Shown here piece by piece: positions 42,063 to 50,944 of a DNA stretch of 64,000 nucleotides. This DNA comes from Rhodococcus sp. P-2 (GTDB taxonomy: Bacteria; Actinomycetota; Actinomycetes; Mycobacteriales; Mycobacteriaceae): positions 5,888,053 to 5,952,052 of the forward strand of contig NZ_CP066779.1 in NCBI RefSeq assembly GCF_016598535.1, written 5' to 3'. Position 1 is the first letter of the stretch. The number at the start of each line of letters is the position of its first letter. The notes beneath the pieces were generated by a model. The model saw nothing but the letters and a program-made list of their open reading frames with translations, ran no database searches and was not told the origin of the DNA. The translations under genes were made by a program, and so were the position numbers.

Positions 42063-42332
42063 TTATGCCTGGTAAACGGGGTTCTCGGCAACAAACTTCT
42101 CGACGTACGAGCACGTCGGAAGGATCTTCAATCCCTCTTTCCGGGTCTGATCGAGCGCTTCACGCACCACGATGGCTGCAAGCCCGCGCCCACGAAACTG
42201 CGGATAGGTCACCGTGTGGTGGAAATCACGGACGCCGGAATGGTCCGAGTACTCGGCAAAACCGGCGAGTTCGCCGTCGACACGGATCTCGAAGCGCGTT
42301 TCCGCGGGATTGTGCGCCACTGTCTCGGTCAT
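42063..42332 (-). CDS. GNAT-like N-acetyltransferase, YjdJ type
   Basis: An 89-residue minimal GNAT domain: FAEYSDHSGVRDFHHTVTYP, the acetyl-CoA loop QFRGRGLAAIVVREALD, and the C-terminal CSYVEKFVAENP. Small proteins of this YjdJ/NATD1 type acetylate unknown substrates. It stands alone. Confidence 0.85.
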   Translation of the reverse strand: MTETVAHNPAETRFEIRVDGELAGFAEYSDHSGVRDFHHTVTYPQFRGRGLAAIVVREALDQTRKEGLKILPTCSYVEKFVAENPVYQA

Positions 42333-42907
42333 CTTCGGGCTCCGTTTCGAAAGGGCGGCCGGCTGCGGCGCGCCGCGTCTGCGTTCTGTGGAGTCACGCT
42401 ACCTGGCAGGCCGTCCGCAATATCGGTTGCCGCCGTGAGTTCCGTTACTTAGCGCAACTACAACTGGACGACCGTTCAAGGGACCTTCGTCGCTGCGCGT
42501 AACGAACAAAACTGGTCTGTACGTGCCGATTTGCCCGTACTTTTGTGCCCACAATGGGTGATACATATGCATCGCGATCGTAAACATCCCAATATGTGGG
42601 ACTCGTCACAAAGTTTTTTGTCATCTGTTCGGATGGATTAAGTGGAGGGCCTGAAACGGGCAAATTGCAGGTCAGCGGGGCGCTGATTGCGTGCCGGCGT
42701 AGGGTGCGAGCGCCCGGAAACCCCAGGGGTATTGCCTTGGTCATCAGATCGTTTCTCGGACGTGATCCCAAAGACCCGCTTGGGGGGTTAGCGTTTGAAT
42801 CGTCGGGGATAGAAGAAGCGTTACAACTTCGCCAAAAAAACTTTGGCGCGGCTTCGCAACGGTTCGATTTCGAGTCTTCGTCGGACAACTTCGAGGAAGG
42901 AACGCAC
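42333..42907. other. 575-bp intergenic region with no convincing gene
   Basis: A frame is open from 42596 into the next gene, but its first 104 codons look non-coding (poor composition, an A7 run near 42835, no ribosome site at 42596). The region has AT-rich patches near 42560-42625 that would suit a promoter, so a long leader for the gene at 42908 is possible. I matched no known riboswitch. Confidence 0.5.
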
Positions 42908-43234
42908 ATGATTTTCGGGCAGCGTGAGTCGAACAGTTACTTTGCCGCAATTTTTTCGTACGACTTCCTTGACGAAGGTCTGGGATACGAGACCATCGCA
43001 CGGATCCACCGGGGCGAGATCTGCGAGTGGATTCGCGACCTCGAGGCGTCCGGGTTGTTCTCGGCTGCGGAGGTCCATGCCGCTGAGCTGGCATGGCGCG
43101 AAAACCCACGCCTGCTCCTCGACGCCCTTCTCGAGGACGCCGACGAGGTCTCGGTCAAGCGCTGGGAGATTGCGTGGACGAGGCTCGAGCGTCAGTCGCC
43201 GGCAGCCGGAACCGCAGTGGCAGAGCACGGCTGA
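42908..43234 (+). CDS. Hypothetical 108-residue protein
   Basis: A soluble, acidic, mostly helical protein (SYDFLDEGLGYETIARIH, ECHAAELAWRENPR-like segment near the middle as EVHAAELAWRENPR). No family recognised. The ATG at 42908 has GAGGAAGGAA 6 bases upstream, which decides the start against the longer frame. A small hairpin after the stop (43237-43257) supports a separate transcription unit. Confidence 0.65.
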   Translation: MIFGQRESNSYFAAIFSYDFLDEGLGYETIARIHRGEICEWIRDLEASGLFSAAEVHAAELAWRENPRLLLDALLEDADEVSVKRWEIAWTRLERQSPAAGTAVAEHG

Positions 43235-43236
43235 TC

Positions 43237-43257
43237 CAGTCCGGCCGAAGCGGACTG
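43237..43257. terminator. Small hairpin between convergent genes
   Basis: CAGTCCG and CGGACTG form a 7-bp stem with a 7-base loop between the unknown gene and peptidase E. It is a possible shared terminator; no T-tract. Confidence 0.4.
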
Positions 43258-43274
43258 CTCAGTCTGCGTCACGA

Positions 43275-43898
43275 TCAGCGTTCGACGACTATCGCCTCTT
43301 GATCGGTAAGCACCGTGAATTGCGCGCCCGCAGTGGTCAGCGCCGCAACCGTCCGCGCGGTCACCTGTGGATCTTCGAGTAACGAATCGCCGCCGTGCGG
43401 CACTATCGCGAAGTCGACCAGCGCGAGCCCGGACCAGATCGGGTCGACACCGCAGGTGGGCATGACTTCAGCGGGGTCGTCCGACGCGTCGAGCCCGATC
43501 AGAGTCGGAGTAGCCACGCACGCTCCCGCGCTGTATCCCGCATAGGCCACGACGCCTGAACGAACCAACATCTCGATGACCCGATCTGCGCCGCTTCGGG
43601 CTAACTGTGCACGCAGAACGAACGTATTTCCGCCGCGGACCCACAGGCAGTCGAATTCGCGAAGCCGGGCTTCGAGTGCTTCCGGTGCGCCCGCGAAGTC
43701 GCGGACGTCCACTTCCTCTGCCGTGAAACCCGCTGCCCGTAGTGGGGTCAATTCGCTTGTCACTGCCGAACTGCGGGCATTGAGCGGCCACGAATCGGCA
43801 GCCGCAGCGATCACTGCGATGCGAGCGCCGCGGCCTACAAGATCGACAAAGGCCCCGCGGTGGTCGCCGAATCGGTAGGACGAGAGAAACAGTTTCAC
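43275..43898 (-). CDS. Peptidase E-like (S51) protein
   Basis: A 207-residue class-I glutamine-amidotransferase-like hydrolase of family S51. The nucleophile elbow is AGYSAGACV, preceded by the oxyanion loop WVRGGNTFVLR. Peptidase E cleaves Asp-X dipeptides; related cyanophycinases have the same fold, so the substrate is a family-level guess. Confidence 0.82.
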   Translation of the reverse strand: MKLFLSSYRFGDHRGAFVDLVGRGARIAVIAAAADSWPLNARSSAVTSELTPLRAAGFTAEEVDVRDFAGAPEALEARLREFDCLWVRGGNTFVLRAQLARSGADRVIEMLVRSGVVAYAGYSAGACVATPTLIGLDASDDPAEVMPTCGVDPIWSGLALVDFAIVPHGGDSLLEDPQVTARTVAALTTAGAQFTVLTDQEAIVVER

Positions 43899-43950
43899 TT
43901 CTCAGTACCTTCGCGACCTTCGAACCCTTTGTGCCCTATCCACCCAACCC

Positions 43951-44769
43951 TCAAATCGTGAACGCCAGATTGTCGACGACGCGTGTGCCAACCGTGGTGT
44001 CACCGCGAAGCGAGATGTCGGTTCGGTGATCGGACGCGTGGACGCGTCCACCGGCAATTCGGGTGAAGAGTGGTGAGCTCATCGAGATTGTCGTGGTCGC
44101 CGGCCCGTCCAGCTCCGGGACGAGCGTTGCACGCGCATCAACCGAGACGTGAAGTGAACGGGCAAGTGGCCCTTCGAGTTCGAAAGTGATCCGTGCTCCC
44201 TCGGGCGCCTTTCCTCGTTTTCCGACGACGAAACCGAGCGCGCTGGTGATTTCGCCGAAGGCAGTCTCCGCGCGCAATCCGCCTTCCTCGCCCGGGATGC
44301 CGACAGCATCTCTGATGTCGAGTTCGTGCATCCAACAGTCGAAGGTCCGAATACGCATGAACCGGCCATAAGGCGCAAGACCGACCGGTGTCTGTGTCTC
44401 GGCGTCCCAGTCGGCGCCCGTCATCGAGCGAAGTGCCTCGGTTCGGCTGGCGGTGATATCACGGTAGTGCGCCAACAGGTCCGCGTGCGGTGTCCGCCTC
44501 AGGCCTTCGACCCAGCGCTCGTTGAACGCCGCAATCTCGTTGCGGACGTGGGGCAATGCGTGGACGTCGAGGTCGATCGACGGTGGTTCGATACCGGAGA
44601 GCAGCGATTCCGTACCGATCAGATGCGACACGATGTCGTGAACCGTCCACCCCGGAAGGTTCGACGGTGCCAACCACTGGTCACCGTCGAGTTCGGCAAG
44701 CAGCGCGTCGATGACTCGCCATTCCTCCGTCAACGCGTCGACTACTGCGTCCTGGGGCCAACCACTCAT
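43951..44769 (-). CDS. Maleylpyruvate isomerase family, mycothiol-dependent protein
   Basis: A 272-residue DinB-like/MDMPI protein. The N-terminal metal-binding bundle has LPGWTVHDIVSHLIGTE and CWMHELDIRDAVG; the C-terminal sterol-carrier-like domain follows. Relatives use mycothiol, the actinobacterial thiol, in isomerisation or conjugation. ATG 44769 has GGAGATG upstream; the frame to 44928 is rejected. It diverges from the acyl-CoA synthetase at 44961. Confidence 0.82.
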   Translation of the reverse strand: MSGWPQDAVVDALTEEWRVIDALLAELDGDQWLAPSNLPGWTVHDIVSHLIGTESLLSGIEPPSIDLDVHALPHVRNEIAAFNERWVEGLRRTPHADLLAHYRDITASRTEALRSMTGADWDAETQTPVGLAPYGRFMRIRTFDCWMHELDIRDAVGIPGEEGGLRAETAFGEITSALGFVVGKRGKAPEGARITFELEGPLARSLHVSVDARATLVPELDGPATTTISMSSPLFTRIAGGRVHASDHRTDISLRGDTTVGTRVVDNLAFTI

Positions 44770-44960
44770 GCGGACATCTCCTGTTTCGGACGGTTCGGTT
44801 CTCCTCACTGTATGTCGCGCCGGATAAGTGAGCGGGCATTCCCAGGCCTCGAGTCGGTGTCGCCAAACCTCCGAAGGAAGCAGAGTTCCTGTGGTAGACC
44901 AGGATTGTCGACGCCGAAGCAGGCTCACCCGGCGTTGTCGTCACCGACAGAGGAGTCTTC

Positions 44961-46499
44961 GTGTTTCCAGGAAATTTCGTCCAGTCCACGCCGGACAAGC
45001 CCGCCGTCATTCGCCCCGCGACGGGTGAGTCCATCACCTATCGGGAACTCGACGAACGGTCGACGCAGTTGGCGCGATACTTCCGAAGTGTCGGTGCCAA
45101 GCCTGGAGACCACGTCGCTCTCATCTCGAACAACGATCTCCGCGCGTTCGAGGTGTACTGGGCCGCATTGAGATCCGGTCTCTACATCACTGCGGTGAAC
45201 TGGCACCTCACGGCTGCGGAGGCCGCCTACATCGTCGACGACTGCGAGGCGACAATTCTGGTGGCGTCGGGGCAGGCGTCGGCAGCAGTTCCGTTGGACG
45301 AGAAGCTGATTCCACGTGTTCGCCATCGACTGGTGTACGGCGGCGCTCTCGAGGGTTTCGACGACTACGAGGATGCGGTCGATACTCAGTCCGCCGATCC
45401 ACTCGACTCGCAGCCACGCGGGGCTGACATGCTGTACTCGTCCGGAACCACCGGCAGGCCCAAGGGAATCAAGGGAGATCTTCCGGAGGGTGAGGTGGAC
45501 ACCACCATGGATCCGTACACCGCGGTGTTCGCGCCGATGTACGGGTTCGATTCCGACACAGTCTATTTGTGCCCGGCTCCGGTCTATCACGCGGCACCCC
45601 TGCGCTTTTGCGGCGTGATCAATTCGGTCGGCGGAACCGTGATCTTGATGGATGCATTCGAAGCCGAGACCGCGCTGGAGTTGATCGGTAAATACGCTGT
45701 GACGCACAGTCAGTGGGTACCGACGATGTTCGTTCGAATGTTGAAACTGCCGAAGGAGACCCGCGATCGTTACGACTTCTCGACGGTCAAAGTCGCCATT
45801 CACGCGGCTGCTCCCTGCCCGCCCGAAGTGAAGACGGCGATGATCGACTGGTGGGGTCCGGTGATCCACGAGTACTACGCCTCGACCGAGGGCTCGGGCG
45901 CCACTTTCATCAACAGCGAGCAGGCTTTGTCTCATCCGGGTTCCGTCGGTCGTGACGGTGTGATGGGGATCGTGCACATCTGTGCCGACGACGGGCGCGA
46001 TCTTCCGGTCGGCGAGATCGGTACCGTGTTCTGGGAACGGGAGACTCTGCCGTTCCGCTACCACAACGATCCTGAGAAAACGGCCGCCGCGCAGCATCCG
46101 GATCATCCGACGTGGACGACGAGTGGTGATATCGGCTATATCGATTCGGAGCGCTTTCTTTATCTGACCGACCGCGCGGCATTCACTATTATCTCTGGTG
46201 GCGTCAATATCTATCCGCAGGAGTCCGAGAACATTCTTACCTTGCATCCGAAGGTGTTCGACGTGGCGGTCATCGGTGTTCCCGACGAGGAAATGGGCGA
46301 GCAGGTCAAGGCGGTTGTCCAACTAGCGGACGGGATCGAGCCGAGTGCTCATGTCGCCGAGGAATTGCTGGAATATGTCCGCAGCCAGGTTGCACATTTC
46401 AAAGCTCCGCGAAGCATCGACTTTGCCGACGAATTGCCTAGGACCGCGACAGGAAAACTCGTGAAGCACAAGTTGCGGTCTCAATATGTGAGCAATTGA
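44961..46499 (+). CDS. AMP-dependent acyl-CoA synthetase
   Basis: A 512-residue adenylate-forming enzyme: P-loop LYSSGTTGRPKGIKG, motif YYASTEGSGATFI, and the C-terminal GGVNIYPQESENIL with the terminal lysine in RTATGKLVKHKL. It activates a carboxylic acid of unknown chain; the FadD group is the nearest. The GTG at 44961 has GAGGAG upstream. Confidence 0.85.
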   Translation: MFPGNFVQSTPDKPAVIRPATGESITYRELDERSTQLARYFRSVGAKPGDHVALISNNDLRAFEVYWAALRSGLYITAVNWHLTAAEAAYIVDDCEATILVASGQASAAVPLDEKLIPRVRHRLVYGGALEGFDDYEDAVDTQSADPLDSQPRGADMLYSSGTTGRPKGIKGDLPEGEVDTTMDPYTAVFAPMYGFDSDTVYLCPAPVYHAAPLRFCGVINSVGGTVILMDAFEAETALELIGKYAVTHSQWVPTMFVRMLKLPKETRDRYDFSTVKVAIHAAAPCPPEVKTAMIDWWGPVIHEYYASTEGSGATFINSEQALSHPGSVGRDGVMGIVHICADDGRDLPVGEIGTVFWERETLPFRYHNDPEKTAAAQHPDHPTWTTSGDIGYIDSERFLYLTDRAAFTIISGGVNIYPQESENILTLHPKVFDVAVIGVPDEEMGEQVKAVVQLADGIEPSAHVAEELLEYVRSQVAHFKAPRSIDFADELPRTATGKLVKHKLRSQYVSN

Positions 46500-46522
46500 C
46501 CTTCAGAGGAAATGCTAGGACA

Positions 46523-46752
46523 TCAGAGTAATTCTGCGAGATAGTCGGCAAGGACCTGCGCGTGGCTGTATGGCAGGTCCTTGCTTGCTGTCAGTAGAAC
46601 AACGGGTCGAGCATCCGATGCCGGTGCGATGCGTCCTGCAGGTTTTCGCGCTTGACGCCGCGTGGCCAGAGTCGGTCGACGAGGAGTCGGACGGCGTTAC
46701 ATTCGGAAGTAGGTTCGTAAACTCGCTCGACCCTGATGATTCGGCGCGTCAT
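46523..46752 (-). pseudogene. Decayed DUF488 gene with internal deletion and frameshift
   Basis: The first part (start 46752) encodes the DUF488 N-terminus: IIRVERVYEPTSEC and VRLLVDRLWPRGVKRE. The C-terminus of the same family, PVVLLTASKDLPYSHAQVLA followed by DYLAELL and a stop at 46523-46525, lies directly downstream on the same strand but in another frame. Normal DUF488 proteins have about 50 residues between these parts, which are missing here. The first frame stops within 20 codons after the junction, so the product cannot be intact. Confidence 0.75.
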
Positions 46753-47026
46753 TTTGATGCCTTTACGTCTTTCGGACGTTTCAAATAGTGGAATAGCCCG
46801 CCATTCGAGTGTGATCGGCCTCACAGTAGGCTTCTCCAACTAAGTCCAAACATACTGTTCGGACTCGATTCAGATGGAGAAAGTGCGTCGTCGGTTTCCC
46901 TACGCCGCGGTAACTCTGGCTACTATCAGTCACCATTCACCCAAAAGCGGGTCATCTTCCGCTCATCACATGCTGGTTGCCGCTCGTCGCAGCAGGCGAA
47001 CCACCAACCGCAGAAGGTAATGGAAA

Positions 47027-48136
47027 ATGGAAACATCGAAGAGCGCACAAGTGCGTCCGTCGGTCGGCGTCCCTCGAGAATCGAGTGACGGTGAGCGTCG
47101 GGTCGCGTTGGTGCCGAAAATTGTGTCCGCTTTGATCGGCAAGGGTGTCGACGTTGTCGTCGAGTCCGGGGCCGGTCTGGGGGCGTTGATTCCCGACGAG
47201 CTGTACACCGCTGCGGGCGCGAAGATCGGCGATCCGTGGACTGCTGACGTGGTGGTCAAGGTAGCGCCTCCGTCGACAGAGGAAATCGCCCGAATCAGCA
47301 CCGGCGCGAAGCTCATCGGTTTCTTGAACCCGCGTAACGCAGACAATCGCATTGCAGAGTTGAAGGCCGCCGGCATCGAGGGATATGCCGTGGAGGCGAT
47401 TCCCCGTATCTCCCGTGCACAGGTGATGGACGCGTTGTCCTCGCAGGCGAACGTGTCCGGATACAAGGCTGTTCTGTTGGCGGCATCGGAGTCCACGCGG
47501 TTCTTCCCGATGCTCACCACCGCTGCAGGCACGGTGAAGCCTGCGACGGTTCTGGTGCTCGGAGTGGGTGTTGCAGGTCTGCAGGCGCTGGCGACAGCCA
47601 AGCGTCTCGGTGGCCGCGCTACCGGGTACGACGTGCGCCCTGAGGTCGCAGACCAGGTGCGCTCGGTGGGTGCACAGTGGCTCGACCTCGGAATCGACGC
47701 GGCGGGCGAGGGTGGATACGCCCGCGAGCTGACCGACGAGGAGCGCGCGAAGCAGCAGCAGGCACTCGAGGATGCGATCAAGGGCTTCGACGTCGTGATC
47801 ACCACGGCTCTGGTTCCGGGTCGTCCCGCGCCGCGCCTGGTCACCGCCGCCGCGGTCGAAGGCATGAAGCCGGGCAGTGTCGTGGTCGACCTCGCGGGTG
47901 AAACCGGTGGTAACTGCGAGCTGACCGAGCCGGGTCAAACCGTCGTCAAGCACGGCGTGACCATTTGCTCTCCGCTGAATTTGCCGGCGTCGATGCCTGA
48001 GCATGCGTCCGAGTTGTACTCGAAGAACATTTCCGCGCTGATCGAACTGATGTTGGTGGAAGGTGCATTGGCGCCTGATTTCTCCGACGAGGTTCTGGCC
48101 GGTGCGTGCGTCACCCGTGAAGAGAAGGGCGCCTGA
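47027..48136 (+). CDS. pntAA: NAD(P) transhydrogenase, alpha-1 subunit
   Basis: A 369-residue NAD(H)-binding component (domain I) of the proton-translocating transhydrogenase, which transfers hydride between NADH and NADP+ at the expense of the proton gradient. Motifs are VGVPRESSDGERRVALVP, VLVLGVGVAGLQALATAKRL and GSVVVDLAGETGGN. It shares its last base with the next gene's start. Three-subunit forms are usual in actinobacteria. Confidence 0.92.
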   Translation: METSKSAQVRPSVGVPRESSDGERRVALVPKIVSALIGKGVDVVVESGAGLGALIPDELYTAAGAKIGDPWTADVVVKVAPPSTEEIARISTGAKLIGFLNPRNADNRIAELKAAGIEGYAVEAIPRISRAQVMDALSSQANVSGYKAVLLAASESTRFFPMLTTAAGTVKPATVLVLGVGVAGLQALATAKRLGGRATGYDVRPEVADQVRSVGAQWLDLGIDAAGEGGYARELTDEERAKQQQALEDAIKGFDVVITTALVPGRPAPRLVTAAAVEGMKPGSVVVDLAGETGGNCELTEPGQTVVKHGVTICSPLNLPASMPEHASELYSKNISALIELMLVEGALAPDFSDEVLAGACVTREEKGA

Positions 48137-48459
48137 TGTACACATCACTTCTGGCGAACATCGCGATCCTGGTGTTGTCCGGGTTCGTCGGTTTCGCTGT
48201 GATCTCCAAAGTTCCGAACACCCTGCACACCCCGTTGATGTCAGGCACGAACGCCATCCACGGCATCGTCGTCCTGGGTGCGTTGGTCGTCCTGGGCAAG
48301 GTGCACGATCCGTCGATCGGGTTGCAGATCATCTTGTTCGTCGCGCTCGTCTTCGGAACCGTGAACGTTGTCGGTGGGTTTGTGGTCACGGACCGCATGT
48401 TGGCGATGTTCAAGGCCAAGCCGGCCGCCAAGTCTGTGTCGAAGGATGGTGACCAGTAA
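48136..48459 (+). CDS. pntAB: NAD(P) transhydrogenase, alpha-2 (membrane) subunit
   Basis: A 107-residue membrane component of the transhydrogenase with three helices and the motif GFAVISKVPNTLHTPLMSG and NAIHGIVVLGAL. It forms part of the proton channel with PntB. Start and stop overlap its neighbours by one base each (TGATG and TAATG). Confidence 0.92.
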   Translation: MYTSLLANIAILVLSGFVGFAVISKVPNTLHTPLMSGTNAIHGIVVLGALVVLGKVHDPSIGLQIILFVALVFGTVNVVGGFVVTDRMLAMFKAKPAAKSVSKDGDQ

Positions 48460-49889
48460 TGGAATACCTGGTCAATGCGCTCTACATTGTCGCGTTCTCG
48501 ATGTTCATCTACGGCCTCATGGGTCTTACCGGCCCGAAGACAGCAGTCCGTGGCAACCAGATCGCCGCGGTCGGCATGCTCATCGCCGTCGTTGCAACGC
48601 TGATCTCCATTCGTGATGCGGAAATGGGTAACTGGATCCTCATCGCTGCCGGCCTGGTCATCGGTGTCGTGCTCGGTGTCCCGCCGGCGCTCCGCACCAA
48701 GATGACGGCCATGCCGCAGTTGGTCGCGCTCTTCAACGGCGTGGGTGGTGGCACCGTCGCATTGATCGCGTACGCGGAATTCCTGGACTCGGACGGATTC
48801 ACCGCATTCCAGCACGGCGAGTCGCCGACGGTGCACATCGTCATCGCTTCGCTCTTTGCTGCCGTGATCGGATCGATTTCCTTCTGGGGCAGCGTGATCG
48901 CGTTCCTGAAGCTGCAGGAAACTCTGCCTGGTCGTCCGATCGGAATCGGTAAGCTCCAGCAGCCGCTCAATGCGCTGCTGCTCATTGCCGCAGTCGCGTT
49001 CTCGGTGATCATCGGCATCAAGGCGATCTCGCCGGAAGGGCCGACCAGCTCACTGTGGATCGTCGGCGTCCTCGTGCTTTCGGGCATCCTCGGACTGATG
49101 GTCGTGCTGCCCATCGGCGGCGCGGACATGCCCGTCGTCATCTCGCTGCTCAACGCTCTGACCGGTTTGTCAGCTGCTGCTGCAGGTTTGGCGCTCAACA
49201 ACCAGGCGATGATCGTCGCCGGCATGATCGTGGGTGCTTCGGGCACCATCTTGACCAACCTCATGGCCAAGGCCATGAACCGGTCCATCCCGGCCATCGT
49301 CGCCGGTGGCTTCGGTGGTGGCGGCGGCGAAGCTGCATCCTCCGACGGTGTCGTGCGCACGGCAAAGGCGACCTCGGCCGCCGACGCGGCTATCCAGATG
49401 GCCTACGCCAACCAGGTCATCGTCGTACCGGGATACGGACTTGCGGTCGCGCAGGCTCAGCACGCCGTCAAGGACATGGCGAAGTTGCTCGAGTCGAAGG
49501 GCGTCGAGGTCAAGTACGCCATCCACCCGGTCGCCGGTCGTATGCCCGGTCACATGAACGTTCTTCTCGCAGAAGCGGATGTCTCGTACGACGCGATGAA
49601 GGAAATGGACGACATCAACGACGAGTTCTCTCGTACCGATGTCACCTTGGTGATCGGCGCGAACGACGTCACCAACCCGGCGGCGCGCAACGATCCGAGC
49701 TCACCGATTCACGGAATGCCGATCCTCAACGTGGACCAGTCGAAGTCCGTCATCGTGCTCAAGCGTTCGATGAACTCCGGTTTCGCCGGTATCGAGAACC
49801 CGCTCTTCTTCGCCGAGGGCACCTCGATGCTCTTCGGTGACGCCAAGAAGTCGGTCTCCGAGGTTACCGAAGAACTCAAGGCGCTGTAG
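48459..49889 (+). CDS. pntB: NAD(P) transhydrogenase, beta subunit
   Basis: A 476-residue subunit with eight or nine membrane helices (channel) and a C-terminal NADP(H)-binding domain: VIVVPGYGLAVAQAQHAVKD, HPVAGRMPGHMNVLLAEADV, and ANDVTNPAARNDPSSPIHGM. It completes the pnt operon, ending in the hairpin at 49907. Confidence 0.93.
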   Translation: MEYLVNALYIVAFSMFIYGLMGLTGPKTAVRGNQIAAVGMLIAVVATLISIRDAEMGNWILIAAGLVIGVVLGVPPALRTKMTAMPQLVALFNGVGGGTVALIAYAEFLDSDGFTAFQHGESPTVHIVIASLFAAVIGSISFWGSVIAFLKLQETLPGRPIGIGKLQQPLNALLLIAAVAFSVIIGIKAISPEGPTSSLWIVGVLVLSGILGLMVVLPIGGADMPVVISLLNALTGLSAAAAGLALNNQAMIVAGMIVGASGTILTNLMAKAMNRSIPAIVAGGFGGGGGEAASSDGVVRTAKATSAADAAIQMAYANQVIVVPGYGLAVAQAQHAVKDMAKLLESKGVEVKYAIHPVAGRMPGHMNVLLAEADVSYDAMKEMDDINDEFSRTDVTLVIGANDVTNPAARNDPSSPIHGMPILNVDQSKSVIVLKRSMNSGFAGIENPLFFAEGTSMLFGDAKKSVSEVTEELKAL

Positions 49890-49906
49890 CGCTGGAACTC
49901 GGAAGG

Positions 49907-49936
49907 GGCGTCCACTCGCAACCGCGAGTGGGCGCC
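49907..49936 (+). terminator. Terminator of the pnt operon
   Basis: GGCG-T-CCACTCGC pairs with GCGAGTGG-G-CGCC around a 4-base loop, followed by TTTCT. It lies 17 bases after the pntB stop. Confidence 0.8.
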
Positions 49937-49998
49937 TTTCTCGTGTTCTCACGCTGCAACGACTTCTTGTGCTGCAACGGCGTGTGCTGAAACGACAA

Positions 49999-50036
49999 AG
50001 GCGCCTGGTCCGAGACGAAACTCGGAACAGGCGCCT
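49999..50036 (-). terminator. Terminator of the 32-residue peptide gene
   Basis: AGGCGCCTG-GTCCGAG and CTCGGAA-CAGGCGCCT form a stem of about 15 pairs with a short loop, lying 11 bases after the small gene's stop on the reverse strand and followed by TTTGTCGTTT. Confidence 0.75.
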
Positions 50037-50047
50037 CTGGCGACGTT

Positions 50048-50146
50048 TTACGGGACCTCGGGGGTTTCGGGGTCGGAAGAGAAGCCGGAAAGTAGTTCGA
50101 TCAACTTCTGGATCAGTTCGAGCGGGTTCAGATCTTCGAGGCTCAC
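50048..50146 (-). CDS. 32-residue amphipathic small protein
   Basis: A GTG-initiated frame of 32 codons with AAGGAG 8-10 bases upstream and a terminator hairpin immediately after the TAA. The N-terminal half LNPLELIQKLIELLSGF would form an amphipathic helix with Leu/Ile on one face; the tail is Pro/Glu/Asp-rich (SSDPETPEVP). There is no signal peptide. Good start signals, a dedicated terminator and non-random composition support a real gene, although no family was recognised. It could be a membrane-surface peptide, a subunit of a larger complex, or a regulator. Confidence 0.65.
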   Translation of the reverse strand: MSLEDLNPLELIQKLIELLSGFSSDPETPEVP

Positions 50147-50261
50147 GGTAAAGACTCCTTCGCTGAGGAACTACTTGATTCGGACATTTCAGAACATACG
50201 TCATGCCCCGCCGTCGCGGGAGAGCTATCGGCGAAAATCTCTGGATACCAAAGATTTAGGA

Positions 50262-50915
50262 CTAAAGTCGGATGCTCCGGTGCCTGGAGAACGCGATGGC
50301 TGCCGTATCCGGGCGTAGCTCTTCACGTTTCGCGGCGATGGGCGATCGTGCCATCAAAATGGCTGCGACACAGGCCCATACCAGAGCGATCAGAACGCCG
50401 GCTATCACTCCGAAAAGGCCGCTCAGCTCGGCGGCTAGTGCGCTGGCACCGATCGCAGCAACTCCGACGAATCCGAGACCGGCGACCACCGGACGCCACT
50501 GCGGGGCGGAGATCAAGATCGCCGAGCAGTACAGCGCGGTCGCCGCTGCCACGTGACCGCTGGGCAATAGGTCCTGGGGCGCATCGGGGAGCCAGGAGCC
50601 GAATGCCGCGTTGGTGAGATTAGCGCCCATTCCGAGAAGCAGGATCGCGCCGATGCCGTACGGCAGTCCGCGGACCATCGAGACGACGGCCAGAGCGGTA
50701 GTGGCTGCGAGTACAGCGGTGACGTCGAATCGGCCTACCGTCCACTCGGCAAGTGCGCGCACCTGTTCCGGGACGTTCACGCCAGGCGAGGTGGGTCGCA
50801 AAATATACAAGGCGCCCAGCGCTACGACGGCGATCGCAGCAAGGACGAGGAAGCGAGTGGTTGTGGAGGGAGTGGGGTGCTGGGTGGAGGTCGAGACGGT
50901 CACGAGTACCAGCAT
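50262..50915 (-). CDS. PAP2-family membrane phosphatase-like protein
   Basis: A 217-residue protein with five or six membrane helices. The segment LLPSGHVAAATALYCSAILI carries the PSGH part of the phosphatidic acid phosphatase/PAP2 signature, but the first motif (KxxxxxxRP) is not clear, so catalytic activity is uncertain. The ATG at 50915 was chosen; the frame runs far upstream only because of overlap with the MFS gene. It follows the MFS gene by 29 bases and is the tail of the bkd transcript. Confidence 0.7.
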   Translation of the reverse strand: MLVLVTVSTSTQHPTPSTTTRFLVLAAIAVVALGALYILRPTSPGVNVPEQVRALAEWTVGRFDVTAVLAATTALAVVSMVRGLPYGIGAILLLGMGANLTNAAFGSWLPDAPQDLLPSGHVAAATALYCSAILISAPQWRPVVAGLGFVGVAAIGASALAAELSGLFGVIAGVLIALVWACVAAILMARSPIAAKREELRPDTAAIAFSRHRSIRL

Positions 50916-50944
50916 CCCTGGTGAGTCTGTGCCGATCGTGAGGA

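Noticed and set aside
40634..42094. A 486-codon reverse-strand open frame
   Set aside because: It is a shifted frame across the MFS gene with Arg-rich composition; the MFS frame 40675-41949 has membrane helices and family motifs.
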